Shown: in pieces, positions 1 to 12,651 of the stretch | Numbering within the stretch: the stretch's first letter is position 1 | Layout of the letters: each line of letters starts with the position of its first letter | Source: Omphiscola glabra | Lineage: Eukaryota > Mollusca > Gastropoda > Lymnaeidae | Reading direction: 5' to 3' | Assembly (NCBI GenBank): GCA_964017045.1 | Contig: OZ024794.1 | Location: 51,799,608-51,863,607, forward strand | Length of the DNA: 64,000 bases | Program-made: the position numbers and the translations under genes | Notes under the pieces: model-generated | Databases searched by the model: none | Seen by the model: only the letters and a program-made list of their open reading frames with translations | What the model was told of the DNA's origin: nothing

Positions 1-189
1 ATCTATATTATTTTAATGTAATTCTATAACAGCGTCTGATATTTAACGTAATATCTATTCAATTCTATTATTAAGGAAGTCATAAAATCAAACCCTTAAA
101 ATTAAAAAAACAACAAAACAAATATCAATACAGGCGTTCGACAAGTCTTTTTCCCCTCTCATCTTTTTCAAGTTCGGTATGAATATTTT

Positions 190-330
190 AGTTCTAATCA
201 TTCTTTTACCAAACATTCTTTTACCAAAAATTTTTTAGCCCACATTTTTTGTCAAAGATTATTTTTGTCAAAATTTTTATTGCCAACCATTTTTTGCCAA
301 ACATTTTATTGCCAAACTTCATTTTGCGCC
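190..330. repeat. Degenerate T-rich repeat
   Basis: About eight loose copies of a 14-16 bp motif (ATTTTTTGCCAAACA). No gene in 1-904. Confidence 0.55.
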
Positions 331-429
331 CATTGATGCAAGTAAAAGGGGCGTAACACCATTTTATTATGTCCACATGGCTTTTTACATGTATTTATGC
401 AATAAGTAGGTATGAGTGTATTGTAGTGT

Positions 430-900
430 AGGTTCATGCGTTCTTATGTGAATGATGTGATATCTGAGTGTGTTTGTGTGAGTTATGAGTGTTAACTTTT
501 TATGTTGGCGTGTATACGTATTTGGGTGTGTGATTGACTGTGTGTATATCTCTGTGTGTGTGTGAGAGAGTGCACGTCTTTGTGTGTTTGTGAAACTGAT
601 ACCAGTGTATGTGTCTGTGTGTATGGGTGTATGTATTATGTGCGTGGCTGTCCATATCTCTCTTTGGATTGGTCAATGTGTTTTCTGTGTGCTTGTAAAC
701 ATATCTGTGTGAGAGTGTTCTTGTGTTTTTTGTGTATCCATATATATGTGTATGAATGTGGGTTAATGTGTTTTGTGTGTGGTTGTCCATATATTTATGT
801 TTGCGTACGTGTAACTGTTTGAGGGTATGTTTTATGTAGGGCTGGTGTATGTATCCGTTTATGTTGTGTTTGTGCATGTGTATGTGGGTGTTAAAAGTCT
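430..900. repeat. TG-rich low-complexity tract
   Basis: Irregular TGTG/TATG-rich sequence. The open frames on both strands here (His/Thr-rich or Cys/Val-rich) are composition artefacts. Confidence 0.8.
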
Positions 901-904
901 TTTG

Positions 905-1480
905 TGTAATGTCGCATTAGAGATGGCATCGGTGGGCCGTCGAGCGCGAGCTCTTAATGCCCCCCCGGCGCCCCCACACACGCCAGCACACTGAAGGTTT
1001 CCCCGACGCCAGCCCGTGCGGAAGGACGCCGGGAACTTCCCCTTGACTTAGGGGAAGCCCGGTCGACCGATGACGCTGCGTTTAAAGCGTCCGCAGTCCA
1101 CTCTCCGTGAGTCAGGACGGTTTTGCTTCCACTCCGGGGGGTAAGTGTTGCATTACCACCCCCCACCGCCCAGGAGTCTTTAGGTCGGAACGAGTAGTGG
1201 CGGGACGAAACGGTTGCCTAGGAGCGGCTTTCTCAGGGCCGCGTAGCTAAAATCATCGGCGTGGGTTTTGGCCGCCACCCAAGCATCATATCCATCAACG
1301 ACAACAAGTAATCATGTTAGTCCCTGCTCCCGTTGCGTAGGGAGTCATGCATTTGGCCGGGGTTTTTTGCTTCGGGTGGACAAGTCCCCCCTACTAGTCT
1401 ACCACGCCACGAAGAGGCAAACGCCACGTGGACGCCCCCAAGTCTCCTAGGGGACGCTGCCGCTTACGCAGCACAGGTAA
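905..1480. other. GC-rich block, unidentified
   Basis: This stretch has far more G+C and CpG than its AT-rich surroundings, with sharp edges near 905 and 1480. It has no convincing frame; frames on both strands are short and without family motifs. It may be the 5' UTR/promoter of a LINE or a remnant of a structured RNA gene, but I recognise neither. Confidence 0.5.
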
Positions 1481-2969
1481 TTGTGTAATGGATTGTTCTA
1501 ATGGTGATGTTTGACGTTTGAATGGATCGATGCAATTTATAACCTTTCATTTCCCCTTGCATGTTTGCCAATTGGAGCTTCTTTCAAGGCAACATAGAGC
1601 TGCTTTCTAAGTCAAACAAGTATCAATTCATCTTAACGTATCTCTGAGTTTTCAACGTATTACTTGCTTGATTAACTTAACAATAATTTTCTTTATCAAT
1701 TGTATCTATTTCATTGGATTGAATTAGCTGCCAGTTTGCTCGTGCTTTTAGCATAAGAAACACTTTTTTTTTACGTCTTGAGATAATTTTTTTTCTTTTG
1801 TTTAAAATTGTTTAAAACAAATGCAGAAAACATTTGTGGAAAGATAGGGCATATAGTTGAATGTGTGAGTTGGTATATTTTAAAGCTGTTGTCTCCGTGG
1901 GCATGAAGGCGGTAATTACAGCAAGGAAACCCTTTTACTTAAGCTAGCTACCACCGAGAAGTGTCTGGTAAAAAAAAGGTTTGTGGGGTGGTGAGGGGTG
2001 GGCAACTGGGGTGTGGGGTGGGAGTGGTGGGAGAATATTGACATCAGACACTGGAACTCATTGTTACGCGTTAGCTGCCACATCGTCTACTTGAAATAAA
2101 TCAATAGAAAGTCTTGCCTCGTGATGTAGTGACTGGTGCAGTAAGGGTAACGATCTTTTAAAATAATAAAATTTAAAGGGGATAAGACAATGCTATCTAT
2201 CTGACTAAGAAGATGATGCTGAAGGCCCAAAATTCATGTTACGTTACATAACATAGGAAACATTACTACGTAGTTATGGTGTTTTAGAAAGTCAGCTGGT
2301 GGCCACATGAGCTCTGACGGTACATTACATCGGTATAAACAAATTAAAATAATTGTACATAAATTGCTTGCAAAACGGCCACCAGAAAAGGGACGAAGGA
2401 AATTTCAGAATGTGATGGGAAACCATTGGCAAGCACCTATTGGAATTGTCAGATAGAAGTCTCAGTCGGAGATACGATGGATACAACATTAGGGCTACTC
2501 ATTTCTAAGACCGAAAAACGTCACATCGCATTACGTAATGTTACTATTTTTAGACAATGTTTTCGTAAACACATTGCCTCTAACAATGTATTTAAATACA
2601 TTGACCACGTTTTCGCATTAACGTAGAAATACCGAACAGCTGTTGAGAGATTTGCCAAACGGAATACAAGGATGTCTTTATTAATATCATAATGAGATTG
2701 GCCAAATTTTGCCACGATGTTCATTTATAAGATTTCACCCATTAAATGACGAACCTTATTGGACTGGCATTTTACAAGAGGGATACAAACTGTTTAAAAA
2801 AAATTTAAACCAACATTCTGTTGTAAATTATTCCAAAGCATACTTTATAGGTTTACACAATTTCCATAAAAATAATATGCGGTCATATTAAATGTCACAG
2901 CTGATTTCTAAGTTGTAGAATTAAACTAACACATTATACCGCCGTAATATGATAACATAGAGCTTGGTG
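1481..2969. other. Unannotated AT-rich stretch
   Basis: I see no gene. Short frames at 2426-2891 lack family motifs. A TGGGGTGG-rich patch lies at 1980-2035. Confidence 0.6.
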
Positions 2970-2972
2970 TTA

Positions 2973-3145
2973 GGGTCGGTTCACACGATCAAATTTAGCG
3001 TCAAATTGTTGTATGAACGCACTATTTTGTTCGTGGTTTCCTTTTTGGGGAATTTGATCAAATAGTAATTTGAAAGTTGTGACGAGGCTTCATACACGAA
3101 TTGCATCAAATGCTTGAAGGAAAATTTGATCGTGTGAACCGACCC
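2973..3145. mobile_element. MITE family A, copy 1 (173 bp), TTA target duplication
   Basis: The inverted ends GGGTCGGTTCACACGATC and GATCGTGTGAACCGACCC are perfect and continue as AAATTT. TTA occurs directly on both sides (2970-2972, 3146-3148), which suits a PIF/Harbinger-type element. The interior contains TATGAACGCACTATTTTG, shared with the copies at 25573 and 59111. Non-coding. Confidence 0.82.
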
Positions 3146-3317
3146 TTAAGGACAAGAAACACATTTAGCGCAGTTATCGGGAATTTTATTTAGTGAAATA
3201 TGCGTCACCATATCTCCTTCATCTTCCCCTTGAAAGCAGTAGAAAACTTATTTATGGGGGTCGGGGCTGAAAATTTGACAGAATTTTTTGTCATTGGCAA
3301 CGAGTCTATGTGCCAAG

Positions 3318-3410
3318 TTACAGCTCGATAGGTCAACGGGAAGTGGGTCAAGTAGCTGTCAGAAAATGCTGTCCGAGACACACAAAAGCAGAGTTAATAC
3401 AAAAGATATT
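3318..3410 (+). repeat. Dispersed repeat family B, copy 1
   Basis: TAGGTCAACGGGAAGTGGGT, CAAGTAGCTGTCAGAAAA and CACACAAAAGCAGAGTTAAT recur at 61446-61540 (+), and the first two blocks occur as complement at 5970-6040. The family is unidentified. Confidence 0.7.
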
Positions 3411-4642
3411 TACAAAAATATTTTCATACTCAATGCCCTACATTCATATACATGCTTCAAATGTTTTGCCAATAAACCCAAAGTGATTCATTCAATACTC
3501 GCCATCACGGAGTTAGAACTTCCGATTGCATGCGATAAGTTTTTTTGTGTTTTGTTCATTGATCAATCATGTGAATGGGCCAGGGCGCAGCTTTCTGTGC
3601 TTAAATGGGGGGGGGGGTACTTTTTTTCCTTATGTCTTTTTCACGCTGTGGGTGAAGGGGCTAAACTTTGCAGCCAATGAGCAGATGTAAAGAATTGTAA
3701 ATGTCCTTTTTAACGCCATACTAAAGGCAAGAGTCAGTTTGTGGATTGTTGCAGGAAAACACGAGCATAGAGCACGTATGCCTGGACAGATTAAGAATCA
3801 CTCTCAAACCATTCAGGTTCACTCTGGAGATTAGTTTGTAACTTCTTCTGAGGTTAAAGATTTTCCAAAGAAAAATCAGGTTTTCTTAATTTAAAAAAAA
3901 AAAAAATCTTGTTATTTATATATTTGCGTTGGAGTTTGGACAAAACTGTTTCCCGATTCAGCAGATGTTTGGAGCAAACATCTCTTCAGCTGTTTTGTCA
4001 TCGTGTCTCCAGACTCGGCAACGCCACATATTGAGAGCGCCAGTCGTCTTAAGTTATAAGCAAACAGGACTTGATTTGGAATCTACACTTAATTCCGTGG
4101 GCCAAGAAAAGTATATTTAGCTTAACATGGGACGAGATAAAGGGAGACTTTCAGAAAGCATGATTGGGGTTGATCTTGGAGACTGAACAAATCTGTTTCT
4201 TTTTCTCGTTCTTTTGACGGGGATATTTGAGAAAAGGCAATAAGATTCGTTAAATCATACGGATCGACGTTTTTCTAGCAATGCTAATGAGGAAAATGTA
4301 TTTCCGAAAAAATGTTGGGTGTAAGATTGCAAGAAATGTATCGATAAGTAAATGGGGTAAATACTTTCCAAAGGAAACGGCTATAATAATTAGGAAGTGA
4401 AGAGTGCAATCCCATTTAGAGATGTAACGTTCCGAAATGATGGCTAAACGCAAATTTCAACAACAGTTTTTCTGAATGCACTTAAGTCTTATCTAGGGCT
4501 GAATAGATATGTTTGGAATATGTTCGATACATTTGCATTCTAATCGATTATTTTCTACGATCTCTTAATACCAAATTTCCGATTGGCTAAATTTCATTAC
4601 AAACAAGAATCTATTTGACAACAAAACGGATACTCATAGGTT
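3411..4642. other. Unannotated stretch
   Basis: No gene recognised. A G10 homopolymer occurs at about 3608. Frames here are chance. Confidence 0.6.
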
Positions 4643-5450
4643 GGATTATGATGAAGCTGTTCAGTACCATGCTAGCTCCGTCCATATGAGATAATGATGT
4701 AGCTGTTCATTACCATGCTAGCTCCGTCCATATGCGATTATGATGAACTATTCATTACCATGTTAGTTCCGTCCATATGAGATTATGATTAACTGTTCAT
4801 TACCATAATGTTAGCTCCGTCCAAATGAGATTATGATGAAGTTGTTCAGTACCATGTTACCTCCGTCCATATGAAATTATGATGAAGCTGTTCAGTACCA
4901 TGCTAGCTCCGTCCATATGAGATTATGATGAAGCTGTTCAGTACCATGTTAGCTCCGTCCAAATGAGATTATGATGAAGCTGTTCAGTACCATGTTAGTT
5001 CCGTCCATATGAGATTATGATGAAGCTGTTCAGTACCATGCCAGCTCCGTCCATATGAGATTATGATGAAGCTGTTCAGTACCATGTTAGCTCCGTCCAT
5101 ATGAGATTATGACGAAGCTGTTCAGTACCATGTTAGTTCCGTCCATATGAGATTATGATGAAGCTGTTCAGTACCATGCTAGCTCCATCCATATGAGATT
5201 ATGATGAAGCAGTTCAGTACCATGTTAGCTCCGTCCATATGAGATTATGATGAAGCTGTTCAGTACCATGCTAGCTCGTCCATATGAGATTATGATGAAG
5301 CAGTTCAGTACCATGCTAGCTCCGTCTATATGAGATTATGATGAAACTGTTCAGCACCATGCTAGCTCCATCCATATGATATTATGATGAAGCTGTTCAG
5401 TACCATGCTAGCTCCGTCCATATGAGATTATGATGAAGTTGTTCAGTACC
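4643..5450. repeat. 46-bp minisatellite, about 17.6 copies
   Basis: Unit GATTATGATGAAGCTGTTCA then GTACCATGCTAGCTCCGTCC and ATATGA. The period of 46 is confirmed between 4921 and 4967. Copies differ by scattered substitutions. Confidence 0.92.
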
Positions 5451-5969
5451 AACTAAACGGGCACTCACTGGGATTTTTCAAACTATTTGCTAGGCTAGCA
5501 GAAGAATTGACTTCTTGATGGTCGACAAAACAAGAAAAAAAAATAATATTTTGATTCTCAACAGAATGCGCCAAGGCAACACAAAATTTTAATTTAAAAA
5601 ATAAGGATATTGCGATCGTTAGATTGTTCTAACCTAATTAAGAAGTAACGCGTCCAGTTACTGCCGACCTCATTACTGCCCACCTGACGCCCCCCCAACC
5701 ATTCCTGCCACACAAAATCATGGAGGGCCGAGAAGTGCCACGCCCCAAAACAAATCGCCTCGCGCCCCTGCACAACAAACAATGGTGTTTGGCACAGACC
5801 TCCGACTAGATTTCTTTCTTGAATGGTAAGGGTGGTGTGTAAATGACATTGAATACGACTATGGGATAGAGAGTTCAGTTTCAAAAATAGTTCAAAAGAT
5901 ATATTTGGATAACTGTAATTATTTTTGCTGTGTATATTCCATTTTTAAATTCTTACACAAACTTCAAAT

Positions 5970-6040
5970 TTGTTTGTGGCTGGCAGGCAAAACTTTCTGA
6001 CGGCTACTTGATCCACTTCCCGTCAACCTATCGAGCACAT
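5970..6040 (-). repeat. Dispersed repeat family B, copy 2 (inverted)
   Basis: The complement reads GATAGGTTGACGGGAAGTGG then ATCAAGTAGCCGTCAGAAAG, matching copies at 3318 and 61446. Confidence 0.68.
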
Positions 6041-6734
6041 ATGCTCGTTTCCGATGACAGCACTATTTCTAATTTTCAGCCTCACCCCCCCCACTCCTAC
6101 CTCGATATTACAAGTATTTATTCGACTAAAGTCTTTTTAGGGTTTGTTTCGTTTACTTGTGGTAACGTGTCAATTTTCGTGCGTTTTTTGTTTAACACAT
6201 AGTTGCATTGAAATGGCCGAGTATGTTTGAAACTGTCAGATGGAGAAAATATATATATATATCATCACTAGGCTCGTAATAAGCAGTTATTCTATCTCAA
6301 TCAACCATTTAAAAAGTTGGAAATGAATATTTTACCTCGGATAAAATGAGGTGGAGGAAGAATTGTCTAGCCCTGATTTTGGTCACATCTCCAGCTCCAG
6401 CTAATGTCATTACTGAAATAATAGTCAATAATTTGGCCACTTTGTCAGGATTTCCCCTACCGTCATCTTGGGAGTTTTTTTCCTCCTCCTGTCTGTTATA
6501 CGGTATTTTGACTGACGATGAATACGGTTTAAACTGGATGGTGACGGAATTAGGCAAGGGGTAAATAAATAACGCTGAGAAATGGTGAATATTGTGCTGC
6601 GTACGTTCGGGGCAGGATTAAGGTATTTTGGGGCCCCGACACGTCCATCTATGGGACCTTAAACTATTTATTACAACTCTCTGAAAAGACCGGGTACGGA
6701 GCCACATTATCAGGGGGGTCAGACTTAGTGTTGG

Positions 6735-6848
6735 CCTCTGTCTTGCTCACCTCCAACTCATTAGAGTTAGGCCTATGTCCTGCTCACCTCCAACTCATTT
6801 CAATTAGGCCTATGTCCTGCTCACCTCCAACGCATTCGAATTAGACCA
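6735..6848. repeat. 47-bp repeat, about 2.5 copies
   Basis: TCCTGCTCACCTCCAACTCA and TTAGGCCTATG recur three times. A CT microsatellite follows at 6945-7015. Confidence 0.7.
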
Positions 6849-7236
6849 CCATCTTTTCAAAATCCTACCAACCACTCTCCCTTAATTACATTGACATCGC
6901 CCGTACCAGCTTCTCACCTCCAGACTCCGGACGAAAAGTATCTCTCTCTCTCTCTTTATCTGTCTCTCTCTCTCTGTCTCTCTCTCTGTCTCTCTCTCTC
7001 TCTGTCTCTCTCAATCCAACCCCACCTCCTCAAGTTCCATTTGATTAAGATGAAGCACAAAGTTATATATCAAGTGGATATAATGCATGGAAAACATTGC
7101 TTACATCAATATATAAATGCGCTTTCTAACCAAAGAAAAATCAAATCTCTTATATTTTGATTTTTCAAAATCGTTAACGAACTTGAAAGTGAGGTGCAAA
7201 CTGATGTTAGTAGAATAATTCGTGTGGAATGAAATA

Positions 7237-8106
7237 CAGTGGAACCTCTCATAACGAGCACCTCTCATTACGAGTAATTCGCATAACGAGCAAAAAAAAG
7301 TGAAGAAGTTGCTCCCTTAAGGAGCGACATTTCGCATAACGAGTTACGCAGAAAGGGGAAGTCCCTTTTTCCCGACATTCACTTCTGCTTTGAAAAAAAC
7401 TTTGCCAGAGAATGTTGTTGAATGTGATTTTGAAACAATACCTGTGGAGTCTACAGTAACGCGATTGTGTCATTGGCCAATATCACGGGACTCGAGGTGG
7501 ACAACAATGATAATGAAGATCTTGTGAAAGAGCACAGTCAAAAGTTAACCACCTAAGAGCTTATGGAGTTGCATCGTGTTTCACAGCAAGAAATTATGGA
7601 GGAGAGCTCATTAATGGAGGAGGAAGTAACAGAGCAACAATCTTCTAGCGCAATAAGAGAAATGCTGAAAGCATTGGAAACTATTGCATCGTACATTGAG
7701 AAGCATCACCCTAATAAGGAGGTGGCTATTCGTGCTACAAATTTATTCAATGATAATGCTGCGACACATTTTTGTCCAATTTTGAAGCGTTGGCAAAAAC
7801 AAATGTCATTAGACAGTTTTCTAGTTAAAAGGATTACTTATTTGTCATAAATTCATATTTTTATTTACGTTTTTTGTTTCAAATCTAAATTGTATTCCAA
7901 GTTGTTACACTCCTTAACAATTCATAAGTAATTTTATTTGAGTAAATGTTAATAAAAAATTTTGAAAAATGAGTATCTTTTCAGCATGGAACGCATTATC
8001 GTATTTTACATTGATTTGTATGGGACAAATTGTTTCGTTTAACGAGTGTTTTGCTTAACGAGTAAGATTCTGGAACAAATCAAGCTCGTTATGAGAGGTT
8101 TCACTG
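7237..8106 (+). mobile_element. Tigger1-like (pogo/Tc1-mariner) DNA transposon, internally deleted
   Basis: The terminal inverted repeat CAGTGGAACCTCTCATAACG at 7237 is matched at 8106 by the reverse complement with one or two changes (CGTTATGAGAGGTTTCACTG). TA is present on both outer sides (7235-7236 and 8107-8108), the target duplication of this superfamily. Sub-terminal repeats of the ATAACGAG type follow, and the interior holds the 3' part of a transposase gene. At 870 bp it has lost most of the transposase and cannot move on its own. Confidence 0.88.
7400..7849 (+). pseudogene. Tigger1/TIGD1-type transposase, C-terminal fragment, broken
   Basis: Reading + from about 7405 gives PENVVECDFETIPVESTV. 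A frameshift near 7455-7465 follows, then IVSLANITGLEVDNND, an in-frame TAA at 7554-7556, and an open stretch from 7563 (ELHRVSQQE, AIREMLKALETIASYIEKHH, RATNLFNDNA, KQMSLDSFL) to a stop at 7850. These blocks match, by recall, the C-terminal end of Tigger1-family transposases, distal to the DDE catalytic core. The core and DNA-binding domains are missing. With one frameshift and one stop it is a relic inside the transposon at 7237-8106. Confidence 0.85.
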
Positions 8107-9065
8107 TATATCGAATTGGGGCTTAAATGAAAGGGAGATATAATAAAATGTATATAAAATAGAAAAATATACATTATCGGACAATGAATCTTGAAATAAA
8201 AAGTGTTTCTTTTAAAGAGTAAACTGAAAAGGCCACCATGAGAAGAAGGGATCCGTTTGTTAGGTCAAAGAGAAATATGATAATAATGCTAACGAAAACA
8301 AAGGGTTCAAAATCCCGTTTAGAAATAGTTGGCTCAACAAATGAGAAGTTCCACAAAAAAAATACCATAAACTGTAACAAAAGAGGTCCTGTATAAATTT
8401 AGTGAAACGTACTATCGAATTCTAACGGCGACCTCCGTTACAGTTGGGTACCAATTCCCCTCGAATTACCACAATTTGGCCCAGTGCTTTTTTTTTTTTT
8501 TTGAGCCGTATTATAATTCCATCCGCCATTGCCCCGAAGGCTGGTCTAACAATTACGTCTATTGAGCGATTGGAGCTCATTCTTCGGTTAGGTGGAAATC
8601 TATTATTGTTCTCTTTTGAAACTCTTTTGAACCGTCAATGGACCAAATGTTTATTTCTATCAATACCAGACTCTCGGAGAATGTCACCTAAACGCAGTGT
8701 GCCACATGCCTCTCCTTCCTCGTCTGTTTTAGTGTGACTCAGGATCGTGGCAAATGGTGTATCTTAATGTTAAATTTGAAAGGTGTCTGAGTGAGCGAGT
8801 TGAACGTTGTCTTGTTGCTCCCTATAGTTGAATAAGTTGTGAGTTTAAAAAAATTCATTTCACTCATAGTATAACAAACTTAAAATAGATACTTAGTAGA
8901 TATCGATCAATGTTTTGAATCCAATGACATAAACTGTATGAAATTTCAGAATTTTATAGGAATTTTTAATTTTTAGATGACTGTGCATGGTATTTAATGC
9001 ATTGTTTTAGCGGTAAATCCCATTAATTAAATGATCGTTCAGTAATGTCTATCATAACCCTTATA
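8107..9065. other. Unannotated stretch
   Basis: The 97-codon frame at 8444-8737 contains a T16 tract and no domain I know. I do not support it as a gene. Confidence 0.55.
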
Positions 9066-9424
9066 CCGTGAAATCCAGGTTTAACGCGCTACACCATAAA
9101 GCGCTCCCCAATAAAGCGTCTCACTACAAAGCGCTCCACTATAATGCCAATTAGGATATGGAAGTGCCAGTCGAAATTTTATGTAGCCATTTAAACATTA
9201 AAAAAAAGAATTTCTGAAAAAAAAAATACTTTTTATTTTCGAAGGCATCGAGTAAGGATAGGATTTGGACAGTTGAGGAGTGACTCTGTTTTGACATTTT
9301 GGGCATCCGATATGTTCAGTTCGACGCATAAAAATATTGTAAAAGCCCAATTTAACTTGACCCCATTCTAAACGCGATCCTGATTCGCGGACGCAACTTG
9401 TCGCGTCAACGTGGGGTTCCACTG
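9066..9424. mobile_element. Possible pogo-like MITE
   Basis: The left end (CCGTGAAATCCAGGTTTAAC) and the reverse complement of the right end (CAGTGGAACCCCACGTTGAC) share a degenerate terminal repeat with the CAGTGgAAcC start seen in the Tigger element nearby. A short internal tandem of AAAGCGCTCC-type motifs follows the left end. A TA precedes the left end but the right flank is not clean. No coding capacity. Confidence 0.45.
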
Positions 9425-9720
9425 GCAATGTGACAAGTCAGCTCATGATAAGAGATTGCCTTCTCGTATATGTTATAATATCTTTTAAAAATTAAATTTG
9501 AGCTAATTACCTTGTCATTAAATGAAACGTTATCTTAAGACCGAGGAAAATGTCTCGTTTAGAGAGTAATCCGTATTCTAGCTTGTTTGTCAGTGAACAA
9601 CGATTCTTGAAAGGAAGGTACAAGTCAAGTGATTGAACCAGCATCGTGCTTTGCAATAAAATGATGAATTCGATGTTTACTTCCTTTTAAATGATTATGT
9701 GGTCAACAAGACTCGTAAGC

Positions 9721-10084
9721 GTTTGTCTCCAATATGTTACTTGAAGAGAAGTGTTTGCCTCGAATAGGCTACGTTAAGAGAAGTGTTTGCCTCAAATATG
9801 CTACGTGGAGAGAAGTGTTGGTCTCCATTATGTTACGTGAAGAGAAGTATTCATCTCCATTAAGCTACGTGAAGAGAAGTATTTGCCTCCATCAGGCTAT
9901 ATAAAGAGAAGTGTTTGCCTCCATTATTCTACGTGAAGAGAAGTGTTTGCCTCCATTATGCTACGTGAAGAGAAGTGTTTGCCTCCATTATGCTACGTGA
10001 AGAGAAGGGTTTGCCTCCATTATGCTACGTGAAGAGCAGTGTTTGCCTCCATATGCTACGTGAAGAGAAGTGCTTGCCTCCATA
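9721..10084. repeat. 32-bp minisatellite, about 11 copies
   Basis: Unit CTACGTGAAGAGAAGTGTTT then GCCTCCATTATG. Several frames stay open across it by chance. Confidence 0.9.
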
Positions 10085-10282
10085 GTCGATATTAATGAAC
10101 AAAGAATGAATTTTTCTTTGAAATCGGTGCCCCTTGATACAAGATAATGCAAATAATTTAGTAGCACTGAGAGCGAAGAAAAATTATGTCCGACTTTTAA
10201 CATCAATCAAAACGATGCAACAGCTGAAACCATCTGATAACCTTGCCACACAAAAAAAAAGAAACACCTATCAAACAGGAAA

Positions 10283-10946
10283 CCGATGACAGACGAAAGC
10301 AAGAAACCACAACCGATGACAGATGACAGCATGAAACCACAACCGTTGACAGATGACAGCATGACACCACAACCGAAGACATATGACAGCATCAAACCAC
10401 AACCGATGGCAGATGACAGCATCAAACCACAACCGATGGCAGACGACAGCATCAAACCACAACCGATGACAGACGAAAGCATCAAACCACAAACGATGAC
10501 AACATGAAACCACAACCGATGACAGACGACAGCATCAAACCACAACCGATGACAGACGAAAGCATCAAACCACAAACGATGACAACATGAAACCACAACC
10601 GATGACAGACGACAGCATCAAACCACAACCAATGACAGACGAAAGCATCAAACCACAAACGATGACAGACGACAGCATCAAACCACAAACGATGACAACA
10701 TCAAACCACAAACGATGACAGACGACAGCATCAAACCACAACCGATGACAACATGAAACCACAACCGATGACAGACGACAGCATCAAACCACAAACGATG
10801 ACAACATCAAACCACAACCGATGACAGACGAAAGCATCAAACCACAACCGATGACAGACGACAGCATCAAACCACAACCGATGACAGACGACAGCATCAA
10901 ACCACAACCGATGACAGACGACAGCATCAAACCACAACCGATGACA
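10283..10946. repeat. 30-bp minisatellite with short variant units, about 23 copies
   Basis: Unit ACCGATGACAGACGACAGCA plus TCAAACCACA. Shortened units (ACGATGACAACATCAAACCA) occur repeatedly. Since 30 is a multiple of three, minus-strand frames (HRLWFDAVVC-type repeats) stay open; they are not genes. Confidence 0.92.
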
Positions 10947-11952
10947 TAAAAAAACTCCAGGCAGTATCACCACGTACCGACATCACCGAAGAACAGCCGG
11001 CCACATCGTCAAGTAGAGTACCCCGTTGTGCCTATTCAGATCATTGCCGGATGTGATCGAATTAAGACTTCTCTATCGATTTCACTTCGTTGGTCTCGAA
11101 TGAAATTACTAATCCCTTTCCCCCACCCCAATATCCACGTTATCAAACGTAAGGTCACGCCCCGTAAGAGAAGCTTGTTTCGGACTCACAACTTTTACTT
11201 CCCCTTGACTTTCATCCGGACACAAGCAGTCTGACATCAGTCTCCTCCCGATGTAAGAGACGCATTTTTTTCCCTTCTCTTCAATGAAAAAAAGATAATT
11301 GAATCCGGTAAACGGTATAGAAGCAGCGTGTAGCATTCAGGAATTCTATCATCTCGACAGAGCTGAGAGTATTGTTTTGTTGTTGCTGTTGTTTGGCTAC
11401 GACTATCTTAAAAGGGGACAGTGGATTCCTATAGCGGTGTAATGAGTTTAACAGAGATGCAATAGTTGAGCAAAGTACAAGGAAACATCATACATTTTAA
11501 AACTTTTTATAAAAATAAAGATATTATTTATAATTAACCATAACAACAACTATTTAAGCTAAAGATATGTTTATTCATAATTTGTTTAATGTCCACTAGG
11601 TTCCAATTCAATACAATTTTATAATAGGATCAACTATTTGGATCAGATTCATTACAATTATTTTGATATAATAATTTTTTTTAATGAAATAGTGAAACAA
11701 GATGTGTGGAAGCTTGATATAGAAAGAAATAGTGAAACAAGATGTGTGGAAAATTGAAATAGAAAGACAGGACAATAAAAGAAGAATTTTTCCGTCTTCT
11801 TTGGTCCAGTCTGTTGAGGAAGGCTTCTAGTCACAACTTTTTCGATTTATTGTCTTGCTTTATATTTCATGCTTCCACATAAACGTTGCGCCACTATTTC
11901 CTTTATAATAAAAAAATCATTGGACGATGCGTTTGACGACTCTGCAAATTCT
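10947..11952. other. Unannotated stretch
   Basis: No gene recognised. A 40-bp direct duplication (AATAGTGAAACAAGATGTGT) occurs at 11685-11770. Confidence 0.55.
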
Positions 11953-12390
11953 CTACACCAAATAGCTCCAAACCAAGACTCAAAACTATAATTTCCAACC
12001 AAAAACTACAAACCTTATTTCCAAAACATATCTCCAAACCAAATCTCCAAACCAAAAAGCTCCAAAACAAAACTACAAACCATATCTCCAAACCAAAACT
12101 ACAAACCATATCTCCAAACCAAAACTCCAAACCAAAAAGCTCCAAACCAAAACTCCAAACCATATCGCCAAACCTTATCTCCAAACCATATCTCAAAACC
12201 AAAAAACCTCCAAACCATATCTCCAAACCAAAACTCCAAACCAATAATTTCCAAACCAAAACTCCAAACAATATTTCCAAACCAAAACTCCAAATCATAA
12301 CTCCAAACCAAAAAAACTCCAAACCATATCTCCAAACCAAAACTCCAAACTAATAATCTCCAAACCAAAACTCTAAACCATTTTTCCAAA
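11953..12390. repeat. CCAAACCAAAACT-type satellite
   Basis: Roughly 13-bp sub-units (TCCAAACCAAAAC, TCCAAACCATATC) arranged in an irregular higher order of about 25 bp. The minus-strand Phe/Trp/Gly-rich frames are artefacts. Confidence 0.85.
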
Positions 12391-12651
12391 CAAAAGCTTC
12401 AATGATGAAAGTAACAGCAACCTGTCGATGCCATTTTGAAAGTTATGAGCAGAAGTCCAATCGATGGGCTCCCTTGTGTTGATACCACTGTCATTCAGGA
12501 TTAACCTTTCTTGAGCGATCTTGTCACTTGGCTCAAGACAAATCGAAATCTGCGCACGCAGCAGCACTTAAAAATTATCCGAGTTCTGCTAACATTTTTC
12601 TGGACTCCGGACATTCAGAGAATCGATGATCCGCGGTAATGCGCATGCGTG

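Noticed and set aside
8444..8737. 97-codon frame
   Set aside because: Contains a long T tract and no recognisable domain; unrelated to the transposon on its left.
10283..10946. CRISPR-like array (30-bp direct repeats)
   Set aside because: Head-to-tail minisatellite without spacers and no cas genes.
10207..10973. Several overlapping minus-strand frames with HRLWFDAVVC-like repeats
   Set aside because: The 30-bp satellite unit is a multiple of three; frames are open by construction.
11903..12389. Trp/Phe/Gly-rich minus frames (FGLEIWFG-like)
   Set aside because: Reading of the CCAAACCAAAACT satellite.
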